A stretch of 64,000 nt of DNA, taken from Flavobacterium sp. DG2-3. Lineage in GTDB: Bacteria > Bacteroidota > Bacteroidia > Flavobacteriales > Flavobacteriaceae. The first letter of the stretch is position 1. The number at the start of each line of letters is the position of its first letter. Position numbers and translations under genes: made by a program. Shown here in pieces: positions 38,447 through 46,038 of the stretch. Below the pieces are notes generated by a model, which ran no database searches, was not told where the DNA came from, and saw nothing but the letters and a program-made list of their open reading frames with translations. The DNA is taken from NCBI RefSeq assembly GCF_030730925.1, contig NZ_JAVAMB010000008.1, positions 124,001 through 188,000 on the forward strand, read 5' to 3'.

Positions 38447-38449
38447 ATT

Positions 38450-38600
38450 TTTTAGCCCAGATGGAAATGGAAACCCCGGACTTATATTTGTGTGTTTTTT
38501 TTTGAATAAAAAAGCGACCGGAGGAAGCTCTTTTTATGACTTAAAAAAACAGCAAAGATAAGGAGGAGTTGCAATGTACAGCTGGATTAGCTTCTTAAAT
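38450..38600. repeat. Probable dispersed non-coding element (TAGCCC ... TTAGCTTCTTAA)
   Basis: The gap between miaA and the channel gene begins TTTTTTAGCCCAGATGGAAA, has a central AAAAAAGCGACCGGAGGAAG with a following CTCTTTTT that can form a terminator-like hairpin, and ends CAGCTGGATTAGCTTCTTAA. I recall near-identical ends and centre in intergenic regions of many Flavobacteriia. It carries no ORF. The assignment rests on memory of the pattern; only one copy is in this window. Confidence 0.45.
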
Positions 38601-39439
38601 TAATTATTTGGCAATTCTGTTCCGCATTCATAACAATATTTTGCGTTGTCAAAATGAACTTGAGACTGGCATTTTGTGCATGTTTTTTTACTGTTTACCG
38701 TATTGTTTTTTAAGCTCTTTTTGGCAAATTCAGCGGTTACAATTCCTGTGGGAACGGCGATTATTCCGTAACCTAAAATCATAACAAAGGCTGCAATAAA
38801 TTGTCCTAAAGGAGTTTGTGGAGAAATGTCTCCATAACCAACAGTTGTCAAGGTAACAATTGTCCAATATATTCCCATTGGGATGCTTGTAAAACCTGAT
38901 TCTTTTCCTTCGACCAAATACATTATGGAGCCAATAATGATGGTGCTGATTAAGACGAAATAAATGAAAACAAGAATTTTTTCTTTACTCGCATCAATGG
39001 CTTCTTTTAGCTGTAAAGATTGATGGTTGATTTGCGGAATGTGCAAAATTTTGAACAATCGAAGAAAACGTAGCGCTCTCACGATGGACAAAATACTTGC
39101 GCCAGGAAAAAAGATGGACAAGTACATTGGCAAAACGGCGAGCAAATCGATGATTCCGTAAAAGCTAAAAATGTATTTTATTGGTTTTTGAATGGAAATA
39201 ACTCTCAGAATATATTCGATGGTGAAGAATATTGTAATGACCCATTCGCAAATAATTAATTGCTCGTGATATTTAGAACTGATTCCTTCAACGGTATCGA
39301 GCATGATTAAAAGAACGCTCAGTAAGATTAAACCTAAAAGAACCAAATCGAACATTCTACCTGCTAAAGTGTTGGTTCCGTAGAGAATGATTTTTATTCT
39401 TTCTCTAAAAAGTTCGTATTTAGATTTGTGTTTTACCAT
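38600..39439 (-). CDS. Kv-like voltage-gated potassium channel with C-terminal zinc ribbon
   Basis: This 279-residue ion transporter starts at MVKHKSKYEL (39439); an in-frame ATG 15 bp upstream is the alternative. Six membrane helices are visible. S4 carries spaced arginines (SIVRALRFLRLFKIL), and the pore loop has the K+ selectivity filter TLTTVGYGD. The last ~28 residues form a four-cysteine zinc ribbon (CTKC ... CYEC), an unusual cytoplasmic tail. It would move potassium across the inner membrane. The gene lies in a minus-strand run, 28 bp from the next gene upstream (exonuclease/GIY-YIG). Confidence 0.88.
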   Translation of the reverse strand: MVKHKSKYELFRERIKIILYGTNTLAGRMFDLVLLGLILLSVLLIMLDTVEGISSKYHEQLIICEWVITIFFTIEYILRVISIQKPIKYIFSFYGIIDLLAVLPMYLSIFFPGASILSIVRALRFLRLFKILHIPQINHQSLQLKEAIDASKEKILVFIYFVLISTIIIGSIMYLVEGKESGFTSIPMGIYWTIVTLTTVGYGDISPQTPLGQFIAAFVMILGYGIIAVPTGIVTAEFAKKSLKNNTVNSKKTCTKCQSQVHFDNAKYCYECGTELPNN

Positions 39440-39467
39440 ACTATGAAGATACAAAAAGTTTATTGCA

Positions 39468-40829
39468 CTAAAAATGAAGAACTTTTAACGATTTACTTTT
39501 GCGGATATAGTTCTGAATAATATTTTTTACATCTCGATTGTGCTGCATTGGAATCAGAATATTTTTAAGAATATCAATATTGGTAATTTGATAATTTAGA
39601 TCGTAATAAGCATAACCTTGATACGTGCCGTTTTCGATTAAAATCGCACTTCTTTCGTTTATATTTCGGCCTCTGTCAATTAAAATCATGCTTTTGTTTT
39701 CGAAGCTGTTTTCTGAAATGAATTGCTGTACTCTTAAATTGTAAACTTCGGGAGTAACTTCGCCAATGCAAGCGCCGTCGCATTCTTTGATTTTATATTG
39801 AAAACATTCATTTTTGGTTTGGTATAAACCTGTCAGTTTCTGGCACAAATGGTATTTTGCAGTAAATCTAAACAGCGCATTTTTACCGTCTTGTAAAGAA
39901 GCAAAAGACGTGATTTCTTTTTTTCTTCCGTCTGCTTTTTCAAGTTTTAGATTCATATAACCGTTTGCGTCTTTTTCGGCATATAATGCGAAAGGAAAAA
40001 CAGTTTTCTTTTGTGAACGATTGTATCTCGGACGATTGGTTTTTACTTCTTGGCTTTCTTTTAAAAGCGCTACTAATTCGCTTCCAGTTTCTTCGTAAGT
40101 GATAGTAAAAACTTCTGCTTGAATCCTTTTGCTTTTAGTAGTCACTCCAGTAAAATGCTGATTGACTCTTTTTTTTATGTTTTGGCTTTTACCGATATAA
40201 ATTAGCGTACCACCTTCATTATAAATATAATAAACGCCAGTTTTGGTTGGCATTTGATTTAAAATATCTAAAAATTTTGGAGAAATTCCTTTTTCGACTT
40301 CGAGTTTTATAAAATCTTTTACGATTGTCTTCTCGGTGTCTTTTTCCAAAAGCATTTTAAACAGCTTTGTGGTCGCCATAGCGTCTCCGCTGGCGCGATG
40401 TCTGTCTGCCATCGGAATTCCGAGTGCGCGAACTAGTTTTCCTAAACTATAAGAAGGCTGTTCTGGGATTAATTTTTTTGCTAATTCAACCGTACAAAGT
40501 GTTTTGGCTTCAAAATCGTAGCCTAAACGTCTAAATTCGGTTCTTAGAATTCTATAGTCAAAAGAAGCGTTGTGCGCTACAATTACGCAGTCTGAAGTAA
40601 TTTCGATAATGCGTTTGGCAATTTCGTAAAATTTTGGAGCAGAACGCAACATAGCGTTATTAATTCCTGTCAGTTTTACAACAAAAGGCTGAATCGGAAT
40701 TTCAGGATTGACAAGGCTTATGAATTGATCAACTACTTCATGCCCATCAAATTTGTAGATAGCGATTTCGGTAATTCCCTCTTCATTAAATTGTCCCCCA
40801 GTGGTTTCTATGTCAAGTATTGCGTACAT
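39468..40829 (-). CDS. DEDDh exonuclease fused to GIY-YIG nuclease
   Basis: This 453-residue protein has two nuclease domains. The N-terminal 3'-5' exonuclease (about 1-165) shows ILDIETTGG, VAHNASFDYRIL and HRASGDAMAT, the DnaQ/epsilon motifs. The GIY-YIG domain (about 195-275) shows GVYYIYNEGGTLIYIGKS. The remainder includes a cysteine cluster ending ECDGACIG, like that after the nuclease domain in UvrC. This is the DnaQ-UvrC-like fusion known in Bacteroidota and Actinobacteria, thought to act in DNA repair or processing. A repeat-flanked four-helix-bundle gene lies immediately upstream. Confidence 0.9.
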   Translation of the reverse strand: MYAILDIETTGGQFNEEGITEIAIYKFDGHEVVDQFISLVNPEIPIQPFVVKLTGINNAMLRSAPKFYEIAKRIIEITSDCVIVAHNASFDYRILRTEFRRLGYDFEAKTLCTVELAKKLIPEQPSYSLGKLVRALGIPMADRHRASGDAMATTKLFKMLLEKDTEKTIVKDFIKLEVEKGISPKFLDILNQMPTKTGVYYIYNEGGTLIYIGKSQNIKKRVNQHFTGVTTKSKRIQAEVFTITYEETGSELVALLKESQEVKTNRPRYNRSQKKTVFPFALYAEKDANGYMNLKLEKADGRKKEITSFASLQDGKNALFRFTAKYHLCQKLTGLYQTKNECFQYKIKECDGACIGEVTPEVYNLRVQQFISENSFENKSMILIDRGRNINERSAILIENGTYQGYAYYDLNYQITNIDILKNILIPMQHNRDVKNIIQNYIRKSKSLKVLHF

Positions 40830-40845
40830 TTCAATGTCAATATCA

Positions 40846-40889
40846 AAAAATCAATTACAATTACAATATCAAAAATCAATATCAATTTT
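40846..40889. repeat. Left arm of inverted repeat flanking the four-helix-bundle gene
   Basis: This arm contains AAAAATCAATTACAATTACA followed by ATATCAAAAATCAAT. Its reverse complement, with 6 and 3 base deletions, is found at 41284-41318 on the far side of the gene. The 40890-40925 stretch continues with CATTGATATTG-like strings of similar composition. Confidence 0.65.
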
Positions 40890-40933
40890 TGAAAATTGTT
40901 ATTGTGATTGCCATTGTCATTGATATTGAAAAA

Positions 40934-41281
40934 TTATTTTTTATTAATTATCATTTTTGATGAGATTGCAATAAGCTGTTCAACTTCAATTAAAAGTTTA
41001 TTTCTTTGATCGTTATCTCCTTCTTTAATATAATTTAAAATTTTTAGAGAGTTTCTTGACTCTTTTAATTCTTTTACAACGAGCGAAACTTTAAAAACAA
41101 AATCCTTATCTGTTATTGTTCCTTGTGCTTCTCCAAAATTTAAAGATGCACTTCCTGATGATCTTATTAATTGATTTTTGTAATATTCGTTTTCAAATAT
41201 TCTTTCTAATTTTCTGGTAAAGAAAATACATTCTCCTGCGAAACGAACTAGTCGATCTTCAAAATTGAATATTTTTTCCAT
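40934..41281 (-). CDS. Four-helix bundle protein (23S rRNA intervening-sequence protein family)
   Basis: This 115-residue helical protein is of the S23/IVP family: FEDRLVRFAGECIFF, the conserved QLIRSSGSASLNFGEAQG, and a final VEQLIAISSKMIINK helix. Relatives form pentamers and are found in 23S rRNA intervening sequences or as accessory proteins of diversity-generating retroelements. Here it stands alone between two housekeeping genes, with no reverse transcriptase nearby. It is bracketed by inverted repeats (40846-40889 and 41284-41318), suggesting a small inserted unit. Confidence 0.87.
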   Translation of the reverse strand: MEKIFNFEDRLVRFAGECIFFTRKLERIFENEYYKNQLIRSSGSASLNFGEAQGTITDKDFVFKVSLVVKELKESRNSLKILNYIKEGDNDQRNKLLIEVEQLIAISSKMIINKK

Positions 41282-41283
41282 TT

Positions 41284-41318
41284 AAAATTATTGATTTTTG
41301 ATATTGTAATTGATTTTT
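41284..41318. repeat. Right arm of inverted repeat flanking the four-helix-bundle gene
   Basis: TTATTGATTTTTGATATTGT followed by AATTGATTTTT is the reverse complement of the left arm at 40846-40889, apart from two small gaps. It begins 2 bp before the four-helix gene's start codon and ends 4 bp from the yggS stop. Confidence 0.65.
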
Positions 41319-41322
41319 GCAA

Positions 41323-41976
41323 TCATCTTCCTCCAAAAATGCTGCTTCCAATTCTAACCATTGTGCTTCCGCATTCAATAGCCAATTGATAATCTCCAGA
41401 CATTCCCATTGAAATTGTTTTTAAATCAACAATCTGCAGTTTTTGGATGGAATCAAAAATCGATTTTAAATGTGTGAATTCTTTTTTTATCTGGTTTTGG
41501 TTTTCGGTGAAAGTGGCCATTCCCATTAAACCTAAGATACGAATATTTTTCAACTCTTTGAACTCAGAAGATGTTAAAAGTTGGTTTAATTCGCTTTCGT
41601 CCAAACCAAATTTAGATTCTTCTTCGGCAATATAAATTTGAAGAAGACAATCTATAATTCTGTTATTTTTTAAAGCTTGCTTGTTGATTTCCTGTAATAA
41701 TTTCAAACTGTCAACACCGTGAATCAGAGTCACATACGGCGCCATAAATTTGACTTTATTCGACTGAACATGACCAATCATATGCCATTGGATATCTTTT
41801 GGCATTTGTTCCCATTTTTCAGTCATTTCCTGAATTTTGTTTTCTCCAAAAATACGTTGACCTGCTTCATAAGCCTGCATCAAATCGGATACAGGTTTAG
41901 TTTTTGAAACAGCAACTAGAGTTACATGTTCAGGTAAGGTTGATTTAATTGTATTTAAATTCGATTGAATCGACAT
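41323..41976 (-). CDS. yggS: YggS-family pyridoxal phosphate homeostasis protein
   Basis: This 217-residue TIM-barrel PLP-binding protein of the YggS/PROSC family keeps free pyridoxal phosphate in balance. The PLP lysine lies in VAVSKTKPVSD near residue 25. RIFGENKIQEM, WHMIGHVQSNKVK, GLMGMAT, and the terminal SMGMSGDYQLAIECGSTMVR-like region with phosphate-binding residues are also present. Length is normal. The gene upstream is a 3-hydroxyacyl-CoA dehydrogenase (11 bp gap). Confidence 0.94.
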   Translation of the reverse strand: MSIQSNLNTIKSTLPEHVTLVAVSKTKPVSDLMQAYEAGQRIFGENKIQEMTEKWEQMPKDIQWHMIGHVQSNKVKFMAPYVTLIHGVDSLKLLQEINKQALKNNRIIDCLLQIYIAEEESKFGLDESELNQLLTSSEFKELKNIRILGLMGMATFTENQNQIKKEFTHLKSIFDSIQKLQIVDLKTISMGMSGDYQLAIECGSTMVRIGSSIFGGR

Positions 41977-41987
41977 GATATTTTTTT

Positions 41988-42875
41988 TTATAAAAACTGT
42001 TTAGAGATTTTCTCCGCTTTTTTACTTTCACTATAATCGTAAAAACCTTCACCAGATTTTACTCCCAGTTTTCCAGCTCTAACCATATTTACAAGAAGTG
42101 GGCAAGGAGCATATTTCGGGTTTTTGAATCCGTCGTACATTACATTAAGAATGGCAAGACAAACATCAAGTCCAATAAAATCAGCCAATTGAAGAGGTCC
42201 CATTGGGTGTCCCATTCCTAATTTCATTACCGTGTCAATTTCGTAAACACCAGCAACACCATTGTATAACGTTTCGATTGCTTCGTTTAACATTGGCATT
42301 AAAATTCGGTTCGCTACAAAACCAGGATAATCGTTTACTTCAACTGGTACTTTACCTAATTTTTCAGATAAAGACATGATAATTTTAGTGACTTCATCGC
42401 TTGTATTGTACCCACGGATGATTTCGACCAATTTCATAATCGGCACCGGATTCATAAAGTGCATTCCGATAACGCGCTCAGGATGTGCCACAACAGCTCC
42501 GATTTGTGTAATTGAAATTGAGGAAGTATTGGTTGCTAAAATGGTATTGTGAGAACAATATTCGTTTAATTGTTTGAAGATGTTTAGTTTTAATTCCACA
42601 TTTTCAGTTGCAGCTTCTACGACTAAATCAACGCCTACGACACCGTCTTTTAAATCGGTATAAGTGATAATATTAGTGATTGTTTTGGCAACATCTTCCT
42701 GCGTAATGGTTCCTTTAGACAGCATACGGTCTAAGTTAGCCGCAATAGTTGCCATTCCTTTATCTAATGATTTTTCAGAAACGTCAATTAGTTTTACAGT
42801 AAATCCGCTTTGCGCAAAAGTATGTGCAATTCCGTTCCCCATTGTTCCTGCTCCAATTACAGCTATTGTTTTCAT
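41988..42875 (-). CDS. 3-hydroxybutyryl-CoA dehydrogenase family protein
   Basis: This 295-residue NAD-dependent enzyme interconverts 3-hydroxyacyl-CoA and 3-oxoacyl-CoA. The Rossmann motif AVIGAGTMGNGIA is at residues 5-17. Catalytic residues sit in NTSSISIT, GMHFMNPVP and the PGFVANRILMPMLNEA segment. The C-terminal domain has MGHPMGPLQLADFIGLD. Single-function size, like Hbd/PaaH rather than the long FadB. It may serve short-chain beta-oxidation. Start ATG at 42875. Confidence 0.93.
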   Translation of the reverse strand: MKTIAVIGAGTMGNGIAHTFAQSGFTVKLIDVSEKSLDKGMATIAANLDRMLSKGTITQEDVAKTITNIITYTDLKDGVVGVDLVVEAATENVELKLNIFKQLNEYCSHNTILATNTSSISITQIGAVVAHPERVIGMHFMNPVPIMKLVEIIRGYNTSDEVTKIIMSLSEKLGKVPVEVNDYPGFVANRILMPMLNEAIETLYNGVAGVYEIDTVMKLGMGHPMGPLQLADFIGLDVCLAILNVMYDGFKNPKYAPCPLLVNMVRAGKLGVKSGEGFYDYSESKKAEKISKQFL

Positions 42876-42903
42876 AGTATATCGTGAAATTATATTTTAT
42901 GAT

Positions 42904-42945
42904 TTAGCCACGAATTCAGCAAATAATTCGTGAATTCGTGGCTAA
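42904..42945. repeat. GCCACGAATTCA inverted repeat, copy 1
   Basis: TTAGCCACGAATTCA (42904-42918) and TGAATTCGTGGCTAA (42931-42945) are perfect 15 bp inverted arms. A second, longer-spaced member of the same family lies at 62993-63095. There is no T tract immediately after either arm, so it is not a typical terminator. Confidence 0.8.
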
Positions 42946-42963
42946 CTTATTTTTTTAAATTTA

Positions 42964-43929
42964 TTATTTATTGAAACAATCAATAATTTGATACGCCACT
43001 CTTAAAGCATCTGTAGCTTGTTCAAGTGTTACTACAGGCGTTGTATCGGTATTAATTGCATTGGCAAAAGATTCTAATTCGTCCAAAATCGCATTATTTG
43101 CTTCAACATCTGGATTGGTGAAATAGATTTGTTTTTTTACACCTTCAGCATTTTGAAGAATCATATCGAAATCTCCAGGAACTTCTGGTGCGTCTTTCAT
43201 TCGAACTACTTCGCATTTCTTTTCTAAAAAGTCAACAGAAATGTAGGCGTCTTTTTGAAAGAAGCGTGATTTGCGCATATTTTTTAATGAAATTCTGCTA
43301 GCAGTTAAGTTCGCAACGCATCCATTTTCAAATTCGATTCTAGCATTCGCAATATCTGGTGTATCACTAATTACAGATACTCCACTCGCGTGAATATCTT
43401 TTACTTTCGATTTAACAACACTTAAAATAGCATCGATATCATGAATCATTAAATCTAAAACCACAGGAACGTCTGTACCGCGCGGATTAAATTCGGCCAA
43501 ACGATGCGTTTCTATAAACATCGGATTTTCGATCATGTTTTTTGTAGCAATAAAAGCAGGATTAAAACGCTCTACGTGACCAACCTGTCCTTTTACATTG
43601 TATTCTTTAGCAAGAGCGATAATCTCTTCTGCTTCTTCTACAGTATTGGCAATTGGTTTTTCGATAAAGATGTGTTTTCCTGATTTGATGGCAACTTTAG
43701 CACATTTGTAGTGCGAAAGTGTTGGAGTAACAATATCAATCACGTCGACAGCGTGAATGAGTTTTGCAATTGTGCTGAAGTTTTTATAGCCAAACTCTTT
43801 TGATATTCTTTCGGCATTTTCTTGATTTTCGTCGTAAAATCCAACTAATTCGTATTTGTCAGATTGTTGTAATAAGCGTAAATGTATTTTACCAAGATGA
43901 CCAGCACCTAAAACTCCTACTTTTAACAT
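42964..43929 (-). CDS. Gfo/Idh/MocA family oxidoreductase
   Basis: This 321-residue NAD(P)-dependent dehydrogenase has the N-terminal Rossmann fold GVLGAGHLGKIHLRLLQ (residues 4-20). The family's EKPIANTVEEAEEI lysine/proline motif is near residue 95. The C-terminal alpha/beta domain has the catalytic-type LMIHDIDAIL His/Asp pair near residue 165. The family acts on sugars, inositols or biliverdin; the true substrate cannot be told. A TAnnTTTG match lies just upstream. Confidence 0.88.
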   Translation of the reverse strand: MLKVGVLGAGHLGKIHLRLLQQSDKYELVGFYDENQENAERISKEFGYKNFSTIAKLIHAVDVIDIVTPTLSHYKCAKVAIKSGKHIFIEKPIANTVEEAEEIIALAKEYNVKGQVGHVERFNPAFIATKNMIENPMFIETHRLAEFNPRGTDVPVVLDLMIHDIDAILSVVKSKVKDIHASGVSVISDTPDIANARIEFENGCVANLTASRISLKNMRKSRFFQKDAYISVDFLEKKCEVVRMKDAPEVPGDFDMILQNAEGVKKQIYFTNPDVEANNAILDELESFANAINTDTTPVVTLEQATDALRVAYQIIDCFNK

Positions 43930-43945
43930 GAGAATGTATTTTAAA

Positions 43946-43953
43946 CAAAAATA
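43946..43953 (-). promoter_or_regulatory. Candidate -7 box of the Gfo/Idh/MocA gene
   Basis: Reading the minus strand, TATTTTTG matches TAnnTTTG, 16 bp before the ATG at 43929. No correctly spaced TTG was found. Confidence 0.4.
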
Positions 43954-44186
43954 TAATTTATTTGTTTAACGTGAAAGTGAATTTAAAGTAATTGTGAGTC
44001 GATAGTTAATTAGTCCTTAGTTTATAGTCCTTAGTTGTGAGTTGCGTTTTCTGGCTTGTCACCCTAAAGCGTAGTCAAAGGACGTACGGTTAACGGACAA
44101 AGGGATTCGACTACGCTCAGCCTGACAAATGGAGACATTAAAATTCAAGTTTCAGCTTTATAAATTTATTATTTAAAAATCAATAT
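43954..44186. repeat. Intergenic repeat region between divergent genes
   Basis: The gap between the oxidoreductase and pcm holds no gene. It contains AGTCCTTAGTTTATAGTCCTTAG (direct repeats of AGTCCTTAG, 44011-44033). An imperfect inverted pair follows: CTTGTCACCCTAAAGCGTAG (44056-44075) against GATTCGACTACGCTCAGCCT with the next GACAAA (44103-44128). The latter resembles a dispersed GTCAGGCTGAGCG-type palindrome of Flavobacteriia. Confidence 0.6.
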
Positions 44187-44215
44187 TTGAAATCCTGTTT
44201 TGTTTCTTATTTTTG
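44187..44215 (+). promoter_or_regulatory. Promoter of pcm
   Basis: TTG (44187-44189) and TATTTTTG (44208-44215) are 18 bp apart, a full match to the Bacteroidota consensus. The gene starts 22 bp after the box. Confidence 0.65.
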
Positions 44216-44236
44216 CGAAAATAAAACCTACCCATT

Positions 44237-44878
44237 TTGAAAGATACTGCCAAACATCAAGGACTTCGTAATCAATTAGTAAGCACTTTAGAGCAAAAAG
44301 GAATTACTGATAGAGCTGTTCTAGAAGCGATAAAAAAAATCCCAAGACACCTATTTTTAAATTCAAGTTTTGAAGATTTCGCTTATCAGGACAAAGCTTT
44401 CCCAATTGGGGCAGGGCAGACTATTTCACAGCCTTATACAGTGGCTTTTCAGTCGCAACTGCTTGAAGTTAAGAAAGATCATAAGATTTTAGAAATAGGA
44501 ACAGGCTCTGGTTACCAGACAGCTGTTTTATTTATGCTTGGAGCAAAAGTGTATACGATTGAAAGACAAAATGAATTGTTTAAAACGACTTCTAATCTTT
44601 TTCCGAAATTAAATATCCGTCCAAAGCATGTTACTTTTGGAGACGGTTATAAAGGGTTGCCAAATTTTGCACCTTTTGACAGCATTATAGTTACAGCAGG
44701 TGCACCGTTTATTCCGCAGCCTTTAATGGCACAGCTGAAAATAGGAGGAAGACTTGTTATTCCGTTGGGAGAGGATGTTCAGATTATGACTCTATTAATT
44801 AGAAAGAATGAAACTCAATTTGAAAAACATGAGTTTGGAGAATTTAGATTTGTTCCTTTATTAGAAGATAAAAATTAA
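44237..44878 (+). CDS. pcm: Protein-L-isoaspartate O-methyltransferase
   Basis: This 213-residue SAM-dependent enzyme methylates isoaspartyl residues so that damaged proteins can be repaired. Family motifs: FPIGAGQTISQPYTVAFQ, the SAM loop LEIGTGSGYQTAVL and FDSIIVTAGAPFIPQPL. The start is TTG at 44237 (or the ATT just before), as no ATG exists in the conserved N-terminal part. A good promoter match lies upstream, and a shared bidirectional terminator separates it from the convergent Fic gene. Confidence 0.95.
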   Translation: MKDTAKHQGLRNQLVSTLEQKGITDRAVLEAIKKIPRHLFLNSSFEDFAYQDKAFPIGAGQTISQPYTVAFQSQLLEVKKDHKILEIGTGSGYQTAVLFMLGAKVYTIERQNELFKTTSNLFPKLNIRPKHVTFGDGYKGLPNFAPFDSIIVTAGAPFIPQPLMAQLKIGGRLVIPLGEDVQIMTLLIRKNETQFEKHEFGEFRFVPLLEDKN

Positions 44879-44881
44879 AAG

Positions 44882-44908
44882 AAAAGCCCGTTTATACGGG
44901 CTTTTTTA
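44882..44908. terminator. Bidirectional terminator between pcm and fic
   Basis: AAAAGCCCGT (44882-44891) and ACGGGCTTTT (44896-44905) pair perfectly around TTAT, with A and T runs on both sides, so both convergent transcripts can end here. Confidence 0.88.
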
Positions 44909-45955
44909 TTGAGTGAGAATTGAAATGTATCTTTCCAAACTTTCTTTTTCTCTTTGAGCTATAAAAAGAAAAAAATCTTCTTTGTCTTTTTTGGTTTGCG
45001 CTATTTCTAAAGATTGATAATATTGCATTCGATTTTCATAATCTCCTTTAATATTAGCAATTGGATATCCTTTTTGCATCAAAATTAAATTCATAATCAA
45101 TCTTGAAGTTCTGCCGTTTCCATCAATAAAAGGATGAATAGCAACTAATCGTTCATGCATTTCAGCTGCTAAAATAACAGGATGCAATTTGTTTTTATTG
45201 ATTTCATACCAAATAAAATATTCTTCCATTTCTTGCGGAACCATTAAAGGCTGTGGAGGCATGTGTGTGCTGCCTTGTATCATGACTTGAACTTTTCTAT
45301 AGCGACCTGCATCTTCAGGAATAATTCCTCTTAAAATTAAATTATGGATAGATAAAAGATCGCGTTCGTTTAGCGAATTGCTTTTATTCATTAAATCTTT
45401 TATAAAACCAATGGCTTCCTGATGGTTTATCGCTTCGAGATGTTCCCGCATACTTTTTCCTGAAATAGTCAAACCCTCATTAATGACCATATCTGTTTCG
45501 CGAAGAGTCATTTTATTTCCTTCAATTCTATTACTTTCAAAAGTATATTCTAATTCAAGAGCCTGTTTAATCTTAAAACTATCATACTGACGGTGAGAAT
45601 CTAGTTTTTCTTTTAAAGCATCAATTTCTTTTAAAATTTTTTCTAATGAAGTAGATAATTTAAGATTGGAAACTGTTTTATTGTATTTGATTTCATCTTC
45701 GGCAATTTTCAAAGCCTTCAAAGCAAACTCTTCATCGCCAATTTCGTAAAGAATTTTTTCTTTAAGCCAGGCAATCATTAAAGTTTCATAATCAATTTCT
45801 AAAAGCTGAGACAATTTTACAATTTGATCTTTTGTTGGTTTTCTAGTTCCCGATTCAAATTTGCTAATTAAAGCCTGATCGATATTGGCAAGCTGTGCCA
45901 GTTCACGGGTTTTAAAACCTTTTTGCTCTCGAGCATTTTTTAAAAGAGATTTCAT
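44906..45955 (-). CDS. XRE-family HTH protein fused to a Fic domain (class II)
   Basis: In this 349-residue protein residues 1-65 are a helix-turn-helix (ELAQLANIDQALISKFESGTR). A coiled linker follows (about 80-120), then a Fic domain with the complete catalytic motif HPFIDGNGRTSR. A preceding inhibitory-helix motif S-N-R-I-E-G near residue 140 marks it as class II with its own autoinhibition. Fic enzymes usually move AMP onto Tyr, Ser or Thr of target proteins. An inverted repeat over its promoter hints at self-regulation. No antitoxin or target gene lies beside it. Confidence 0.92.
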   Translation of the reverse strand: MKSLLKNAREQKGFKTRELAQLANIDQALISKFESGTRKPTKDQIVKLSQLLEIDYETLMIAWLKEKILYEIGDEEFALKALKIAEDEIKYNKTVSNLKLSTSLEKILKEIDALKEKLDSHRQYDSFKIKQALELEYTFESNRIEGNKMTLRETDMVINEGLTISGKSMREHLEAINHQEAIGFIKDLMNKSNSLNERDLLSIHNLILRGIIPEDAGRYRKVQVMIQGSTHMPPQPLMVPQEMEEYFIWYEINKNKLHPVILAAEMHERLVAIHPFIDGNGRTSRLIMNLILMQKGYPIANIKGDYENRMQYYQSLEIAQTKKDKEDFFLFIAQREKESLERYISILTQ

Positions 45956-45973
45956 TTGATGAAAAATTAAGTC

Positions 45974-45990
45974 TTGACAAAAATAGTCAA
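45974..45990 (-). promoter_or_regulatory. Candidate operator overlapping the fic -7 box
   Basis: TTGAC-N7-GTCAA is a perfect 5 bp inverted repeat, 19 bp before the start codon. On the minus strand its centre spells TATTTTTG (45978-45985), matching TAnnTTTG. A protein bound here would block the promoter; the HTH domain of the Fic protein itself is the obvious candidate. Confidence 0.45.
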
Positions 45991-46000
45991 TTTTTTATAT

Positions 46001-46031
46001 AAAAGAAAAGCAGTATTTTAAGTACTGCTTT
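46001..46031 (-). terminator. Terminator of the lipoprotein gene
   Basis: On the minus strand AAAGCAGTA and TACTGCTTT pair around a 7-nt loop and are followed by TTCTTTT. It lies 8 bp after the lipoprotein stop. Confidence 0.75.
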
Positions 46032-46038
46032 CTAAATT

